From the NCBI GenBank assembly GCA_003663295.1, contig QMZS01000039.1:1-8562 (forward strand): 8,562 bases of DNA. Direction: 5' to 3'. Positions 5,921-8,562 of the stretch are shown here, one piece after another. Below the pieces are notes generated by a model. That model was not told where the DNA came from, did no database searches, and was given only the letters and a program-made list of their open reading frames with translations. Position 1 is the first letter of the stretch. Each line of letters opens with the position of its first letter. Source of the DNA: Candidatus Aenigmatarchaeota archaeon. GTDB taxonomy: Archaea; Aenigmatarchaeota; Aenigmatarchaeia; QMZS01. The position numbers were made by a program, and so were the translations under genes.

Positions 5921-6253
5921 TCAATTTAATTTATTTCTCTTCTTTTCCAACAGATCTTTTAACTCCATTTTCCAGCCCTCGGCTCTGGGTTTAAGGTGTT
6001 CGAGTTTTTTCTCGAATTCAGAGTCCAGGTCGAAATTATACACATTTGCGAGTTCCAAAACGCAGATCAACACATCCGCAAGTTCTGCCTTTAAATCCTC
6101 TATATCTTCTGTTTCTTCGTAAATCTCCTTTTTCATAACCTCATTGGCAACTTCCCCAACTTCTTCTGTCAAAGCAACAAATGAAGCCAATCTGGGGTGT
6201 TCTATCTCTCCGAGCAATTCCTTAATTTTTTGCTGGGCCTGATGAATTTCCAT
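5921..6253 (-). CDS. MazG-like nucleotide pyrophosphohydrolase
   Basis: MazG-fold all-alpha NTP pyrophosphatases hydrolyse (d)NTPs to monophosphates and pyrophosphate and help clear damaged or excess nucleotides; they act as dimers or tetramers in the cytoplasm. The 110 residues form a single MazG domain. The metal-binding motif EExxE is TEEVGEVANE (E30, E31, E34), followed after 23 residues by the second acidic pair ExxD in AELADVL (E57, D60). The tail LKPRAEGWKMELKDLL is helical and charged. The chain is complete for a small one-domain member. Substrate preference cannot be read from sequence. A TATA-like element upstream suggests a leaderless transcript; stop codon TGA. The pyrophosphate it would release is the substrate of the PPase encoded 500 bases upstream on the same strand, but a spacer with a dead gene separates them. 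Confidence 0.9.
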   Translation of the reverse strand: MEIHQAQQKIKELLGEIEHPRLASFVALTEEVGEVANEVMKKEIYEETEDIEDLKAELADVLICVLELANVYNFDLDSEFEKKLEHLKPRAEGWKMELKDLLEKKRNKLN

Positions 6254-6263
6254 AATTTATCTG

Positions 6264-6272
6264 GATTTAAAA
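6264..6272 (-). promoter_or_regulatory. TATA-like element of the MazG-like gene
   Basis: The minus strand reads CTTTTAAATC, centred about 15 bases before the ATG at 6253. No Shine-Dalgarno site lies between it and the start, so translation from a leaderless message is likely. The short distance makes the exact box uncertain. Confidence 0.35.
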
Positions 6273-6329
6273 GATATTTCAGTTAAAAAGTCTATTTGTA
6301 AACATATATCCAGTTAATTATTACCTTCG

Positions 6330-6374
6330 ATTATTCCCATTGTTTAATAACAACAAATATTTGCTGGGAATAAT
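6330..6374. repeat. Long inverted repeat (possible RNA hairpin) in the MazG upstream spacer
   Basis: ATTATTCCCA (6330-6339) and TGGGAATAAT (6365-6374) are perfect 10-base inverted copies. Directly inside them a second pair, TTGTT (6340-6344) and AACAA (6352-6356), can extend the stem with an asymmetric bulge. The CCCA/TGGG core gives more stability than the AT background. It could be a transcription terminator for minus-strand transcripts, an operator, or the end of a lost mobile element. Confidence 0.5.
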
Positions 6375-6450
6375 TGTAATTATTCAGGGTTAATAATATT
6401 CTTAGGTTATTTTATTTATCTTTTTTATCCCTCACATAAATTCCTTTTGA

Positions 6451-6558
6451 TTAATAATATTCTTCATTTATTTTAATCCTCATCTTGGTTAACAATTTTC
6501 TTCATTTATTCTAATCCTCATCTTGGTTAACAATTTTCTTCATTTATTCTAATCCTCA
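6451..6558. repeat. 38-bp tandem repeat, about 2.8 copies
   Basis: Copies lie at 6451-6488, 6489-6526 and 6527-6558 (partial, 32 bases). Copies 2 and 3 are identical over the shared 32 bases; copy 1 differs at four positions. A 14-base partial match to the start of copy 1 also occurs at 6390-6403. On the minus strand each unit contains an ATG mini-frame (MRIRINEENC and stop, or MRIKINEEYY and stop). The array begins exactly where homology of the DUF523 pseudogene ends, so it appears to have replaced the rest of that gene. Confidence 0.85.
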
Positions 6559-6713
6559 CGCTTCTCGGTGTTGGCAATCCTCCAAGTTGTTCAGGACACA
6601 TAGAACTCAAATTACCTGCTTTGTATTCTTCAATTGATCCTTTAAGGGCCTTATTTAGGTTATTAGACCCAATATAATTGCAATCCAACCAGACAAGCGC
6701 TGCAAAGTTTCAT
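6527..6713 (-). pseudogene. tudS: DUF523/TudS-type protein remnant (frameshifted and truncated)
   Basis: The minus strand from ATG 6713 reads MKLCSACLVG. After a frame change near 6680-6686 it continues as DCNYIGSNNLNKALKGSI, then AGNLSSMCPEQLGGLPTPR, matching the DUF523 consensus start SACLLGxxCRYDG-xN and CPEQLGGLPTPR. Characterised DUF523 members (TudS) are [4Fe-4S] enzymes that desulfurate 2-thiouracil, using three cysteines. Here the SAC and CPE cysteines are present but the third, in the C-terminal half, is lost. Only about 57 residues of a roughly 150-residue family remain, and homology stops at about 6563 where the 38-bp repeat array begins. A good TATA stretch (minus strand TTTATAATATATC, about 6722-6734) still precedes the ATG, so the fragment may still be transcribed. 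Confidence 0.82.
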
Positions 6714-6756
6714 ATTCAGATATATTATAAAATTGTTTATGGATTTACTGGTGATT

Positions 6757-7689
6757 TTATTCCAGTTTCTCTTTTAACTGAGGCACAATCTGTTTTTTTC
6801 TTGAAACAATATGTTCCGCAAACATTACATTATCTTCCAAATTCCCTTTGAATATTTCTTTGGCAAGATTGGTTTCTTCATCCCCCACCAGATACAAATA
6901 AGTGTTTTCTTTGATAATATCCACGACACCGAAGAATAAATAATCCAAATCATCTTTTTGTTTTTTGTTTTTTAATGCATTTAGGATTTCTGCTTTCTTT
7001 TCATTGACAGTTTCAGGAGCAACTGTTTCCCACACTCCGATTCCGACCTTTGATTTTCCCATTTCAAAAAATTTGTAATCTTTTTCAATTATTTCATTTG
7101 TTTCTATTCCTTCCAGACTGGATTTTGCCTTGAACATTTCCATTGAATATTCTTCCAAATCCAGTTCCGCAATTTTATTTAATTCTTTGAGAATGGTTCT
7201 GTCCTCGTCTGTTGTGGTCGGGGAATTCAAAAACAAAGTGTCTGAAATAATTGCGGATGCCAATAAGCATGCAACTTCCTGAGTTATTTCCAGATTTTTT
7301 TCTTTCAGGATTTTATATAGAATTGTGCAGGTGCATCCCAAAGGTTCTATCCTTGCGTAAACTGGTTTTGAAGATTTTAATCCCCCTAGATTATGGTGGT
7401 CTATAATTGCAAAAAGATTGTTTTCATTTACTCCTTCAATAAGCTGTGTTTGTTCTGTGGTATCAACCAGAATAACCTCTTCTGCCCTGATTTTGTCTAA
7501 TAAATCAGGCAATTTAATTGTGGAGTCTGTAAGATAATTTAAGATAAACTTGGTTTCATTATTTAATTCTCCTGCTCTCTTTGCAACTGCGTGACGTCCA
7601 AACAGAGAATCGCTGTAATGGGAAACTATCATTGGAGATATGATTGAATCTGTATCCGGGTTTTTATGTCCTAATGCTATAAGTCCCAT
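6757..7689 (-). CDS. ppaC: Manganese-dependent (family II) inorganic pyrophosphatase
   Basis: This cytoplasmic DHH-family enzyme hydrolyses pyrophosphate to phosphate and so drives nucleic acid and protein synthesis. The 310 residues agree with the usual length of about 309. The DHH domain holds the metal ligands: GHKNPDTDS (H8, D12, D14), LVDTTE (D76), the DHH motif at 97-99 (H98 ligand, H99 catalytic) and AIISDTLFLNSPTTT (D150). The segment EPLGCTCTILYK (115-126) is also typical. The DHHA2 domain (about 195-310) closes the active site and carries the substrate-binding SRKKQIVPQL (296-305). One oddity is that the family's usual DHN after strand 3 reads DTT here (H and N both replaced by Thr), although the metal-binding Asp is kept. 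It diverges from the Csp gene over a 93-base spacer. Related DHH phosphoesterases are a less likely alternative. Confidence 0.94.
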   Translation of the reverse strand: MGLIALGHKNPDTDSIISPMIVSHYSDSLFGRHAVAKRAGELNNETKFILNYLTDSTIKLPDLLDKIRAEEVILVDTTEQTQLIEGVNENNLFAIIDHHNLGGLKSSKPVYARIEPLGCTCTILYKILKEKNLEITQEVACLLASAIISDTLFLNSPTTTDEDRTILKELNKIAELDLEEYSMEMFKAKSSLEGIETNEIIEKDYKFFEMGKSKVGIGVWETVAPETVNEKKAEILNALKNKKQKDDLDYLFFGVVDIIKENTYLYLVGDEETNLAKEIFKGNLEDNVMFAEHIVSRKKQIVPQLKEKLE

Positions 7690-7782
7690 AATTTACTTAT
7701 TTTTATTTATTTTATTATTTTGCGAAATAAAATCATAATTAAGGGTTTTCACAATACTTAAAGGTTTTCTGGTAAATTATAT
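7690..7782. promoter_or_regulatory. Divergent promoter region of PPase and cold-shock protein
   Basis: For the plus-strand Csp gene, ATACTTAAAGG at 7754-7764 is a TATA-like element centred 24 bases before the ATG, the ideal distance for leaderless transcription. For PPase the minus strand offers only runs such as AAATAAATAAAAATAAG (about 7694-7710). Between them lies an inverted repeat TTATTT-TGCG-AAATAA (7715-7730), a possible shared operator. Confidence 0.45.
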
Positions 7783-7995
7783 ATGGCAGAACAAATAAAA
7801 GGAGAAGTAAAATTCTTTAACGACTTCAAAGGCTTTGGATTCATTGCTGGAGAAGATGGAAAAGAATATTTCGTACACAGCACAGGTCTTAAAGAAGGAA
7901 CAAAAATAAACGATGGAGACAAAGTTGTGTTTGAGATAGAACAGGGAGATAAAGGTCCAAAAGCAGTAAATGTAGAAAAGGACACTTCCGAATAA
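7783..7995 (+). CDS. Cold-shock domain protein (CspA family)
   Basis: This 70-residue single-domain protein should bind single-stranded RNA/DNA as an oligonucleotide-binding beta barrel and act as an RNA chaperone. The family core is intact: [15 protein letters not shown] (residues 7-21) contains RNP1 (KGFGFI) and EYFVHST (28-34) contains RNP2. The [17 protein letters not shown] stretch (48-64) forms the last strands. The usual Trp of GTVKWF is Phe11 here. Length is standard (65-70 residues). Csp genes are patchy in archaea, occurring in halophiles, some cold or mesophilic groups and many DPANN genomes, and are usually viewed as acquired from bacteria. The gene stands alone with a well-placed TATA box. 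Cold induction cannot be judged from sequence. Confidence 0.95.
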   Translation: MAEQIKGEVKFFNDFKGFGFIAGEDGKEYFVHSTGLKEGTKINDGDKVVFEIEQGDKGPKAVNVEKDTSE

Positions 7996-8093
7996 TTCTA
8001 ATTTTGTAAGTAAAACTTTGTTTTAAATTTGACAAATAGAATTGAAATAGTTTGATTTTTTAAGTTGTTTTTGAAATTTATGGTGAGAATGGA

Positions 8094-8273
8094 CCTCTAT
8101 TGGCCTAGATTCCTTTTGCAAAAATCTGGTTTGGGCTTTCGGATTATTCTGCGGAGTTTATCATATTTATAGGAGCATTGTTTCCTATTTTAACAAACAC
8201 CTATACTAGGTTTCGCAATATACCCAAACGACTTGTTGAAGCAGCAAAGTGTTGGGTTGCAAAAAAACATTAA
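8094..8273 (+). pseudogene. ABC transporter permease remnant (nitrate/sulfonate/taurine type)
   Basis: The frame PLLA-stop-IPFAKIWFGLSD continues with AEFIIFIGALFPILTNTYTR and NIPKRLVEAAKCWVAKK, ending with TAA at 8271. It matches the central part of SsuC/TauC/NrtB-type permeases: PPLAWIPLxxIWFG, a hydrophobic GAxFPILxNT membrane segment and the EAA loop that docks on the ATPase. A TAG (8106-8108) stands where the family has Trp, consistent with TGG to TAG. The glycine of the EAA motif (EAA-xxx-G) is replaced. Both the N-terminal helices and the C-terminal third are missing, so about 60 codons remain of the usual 250 or so. Substrate cannot be inferred; the import class is inferred from the motif style. 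Confidence 0.7.
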
Positions 8274-8274
8274 T

Positions 8275-8478
8275 CTGATAAGACCTGTTACCCAAAGAAT
8301 AGTTATCCTTTCAAAAACACCTTCAACAGTGAACAGAATTATTGAAAACAAATTATCTTATCCAAGAGATAAATTAGCTCCGGATTTTATTAAATTGAAA
8401 TGCGATATAACCAAACACTTTTATGATGATAAAGATAAACAAAATATCCAACAACTTTATTTTTTAAGTTGTTTTTGA
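8275..8478 (+). pseudogene. C-terminal fragment of an ABC transporter ATPase (nitrate/sulfonate type)
   Basis: The frame reading PVTQRIVILSKTPSTVNRII, then ENKLSYPRDKLAPDFIKLK and ITKHFYDDKD, resembles the tail of SsuB/TauB/NrtD-type ATPases (ADRIVVLSxRPGRI, then LPRPRD, xxPxFxxLRxxI). It ends with TGA at 8476-8478. The Walker A, signature and Walker B regions are absent, so this is only the last 60 or so residues of a roughly 250-residue protein. There is no credible start: the same frame is open upstream only to 8194, where sequence belonging to the permease remnant lies in a different frame. The fragment is therefore fused by deletion behind the permease piece. Confidence 0.6.
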
Positions 8479-8562
8479 AATTCAAGATAAGAATAAATGG
8501 CTGTATACAAAGCAATTAATATTGCGGGAATTATTATGAAATATATTTAGGTTAAATATAAA

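Larger units (their letters stand above)
8055..8482 (+). repeat. 24-bp perfect direct repeat associated with the ABC-transporter remnants
   Basis: Positions 8055-8078 and 8459-8482 are identical over 24 bases (containing TTTTTTAAGTTGTTTTTGAA), and weaker similarity continues for about 14 more bases (both ending GAGAAT/AAGAAT). The second copy forms the last codons of the ATPase remnant; the first lies just before the permease remnant. This suggests that the ATPase 3' end plus the following spacer was duplicated. Confidence 0.85.

Noticed and set aside
6390..6558. CRISPR-like array
   Set aside because: The repeats are directly tandem with no unique spacers between them and only about three copies.
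6527..6713. Possible TnpB (IS605-type) C-terminus with downstream guide RNA
   Set aside because: The CxxC and NxLNxAL patterns first suggested TnpB, but CPEQLGGLPTPR preceded by SACL and DCNY is the DUF523/TudS signature, which explains the fragment fully.
7758..7985. 75-codon minus-strand frame opposite the cold-shock gene
   Set aside because: It is a shadow of the well-conserved Csp reading frame.
2379..8478. Stop-codon reassignment (TGA as Gly/Trp, or TAG as pyrrolysine) instead of pseudogenes
   Set aside because: Intact uS14, Rrp42, Dph2 and MazG end at TGA in the expected place. The internal stops replace different residues (Gly, probably Trp) and come with frameshifts and deletions. 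No intact gene here ends in TAG, but the sample is too small to mean anything.
8233..8478. Intact 81-codon gene starting with TTG
   Set aside because: The first part overlaps the permease EAA region in another frame, and the rest is the tail of an ABC ATPase without its catalytic motifs. There is no promoter or ribosome binding site.

Overview
The window looks like an AT-rich archaeal chromosome, most likely a DPANN-type lineage (Pacearchaeota/Woesearchaeota-like). The phylum is inferred from gene content and style, not proven. The archaeal assignment is firm: there is an exosome Rrp42 subunit, a Dph2 diphthamide enzyme, a 47-residue four-cysteine archaeal uS14 and an archaeal-type uS11. Genes are preceded by A/T-rich TATA boxes roughly 15-28 bases upstream of the start codon, and few have a Shine-Dalgarno site.

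Layout. Positions 1-673 (minus strand) carry uS14, a coiled-coil protein and the first codons of a further small gene. uS11, with a long lysine/glutamate-rich N-terminal extension, diverges from uS14 on the plus strand and converges on Rrp42 (1538-2296, minus). Positions 2379-3651 are decayed DNA on the minus strand: an internally deleted geranylgeranyl-reductase-type flavoprotein with a nonsense codon, the 3' half of an IS630-type transposase, and an unknown reading frame with three internal stops. Intact AMMECR1 and Dph2 genes follow on the plus strand (3703-5238). Next come a broken membrane-anchored protein (5241-5909), an intact MazG-like pyrophosphohydrolase (minus), a spacer with a hairpin and a 38-bp tandem repeat that ends in a DUF523/TudS pseudogene, and an intact Mn-dependent inorganic pyrophosphatase (minus). 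A divergent cold-shock protein (plus) is followed by the remains of a nitrate/sulfonate-type ABC transporter (permease and ATPase tail) associated with a 24-bp direct repeat.

How it fits together. The intact genes are housekeeping functions: ribosome (uS14, uS11), RNA decay (Rrp42), translation-factor modification (Dph2), nucleotide and pyrophosphate clean-up (MazG, PPase), RNA chaperone (Csp) and the widespread AMMECR1. The dead genes are accessory or metabolic: an isoprenoid-lipid-type reductase, thiouracil desulfurase-like, solute import, a surface or membrane protein, and a transposon. The main story is ongoing gene loss between conserved core genes. I found no convincing new defence or other multi-gene system. 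The most unusual intact items are the repeat-built uS11 extension and the small coiled-coil gene pair next to uS14.
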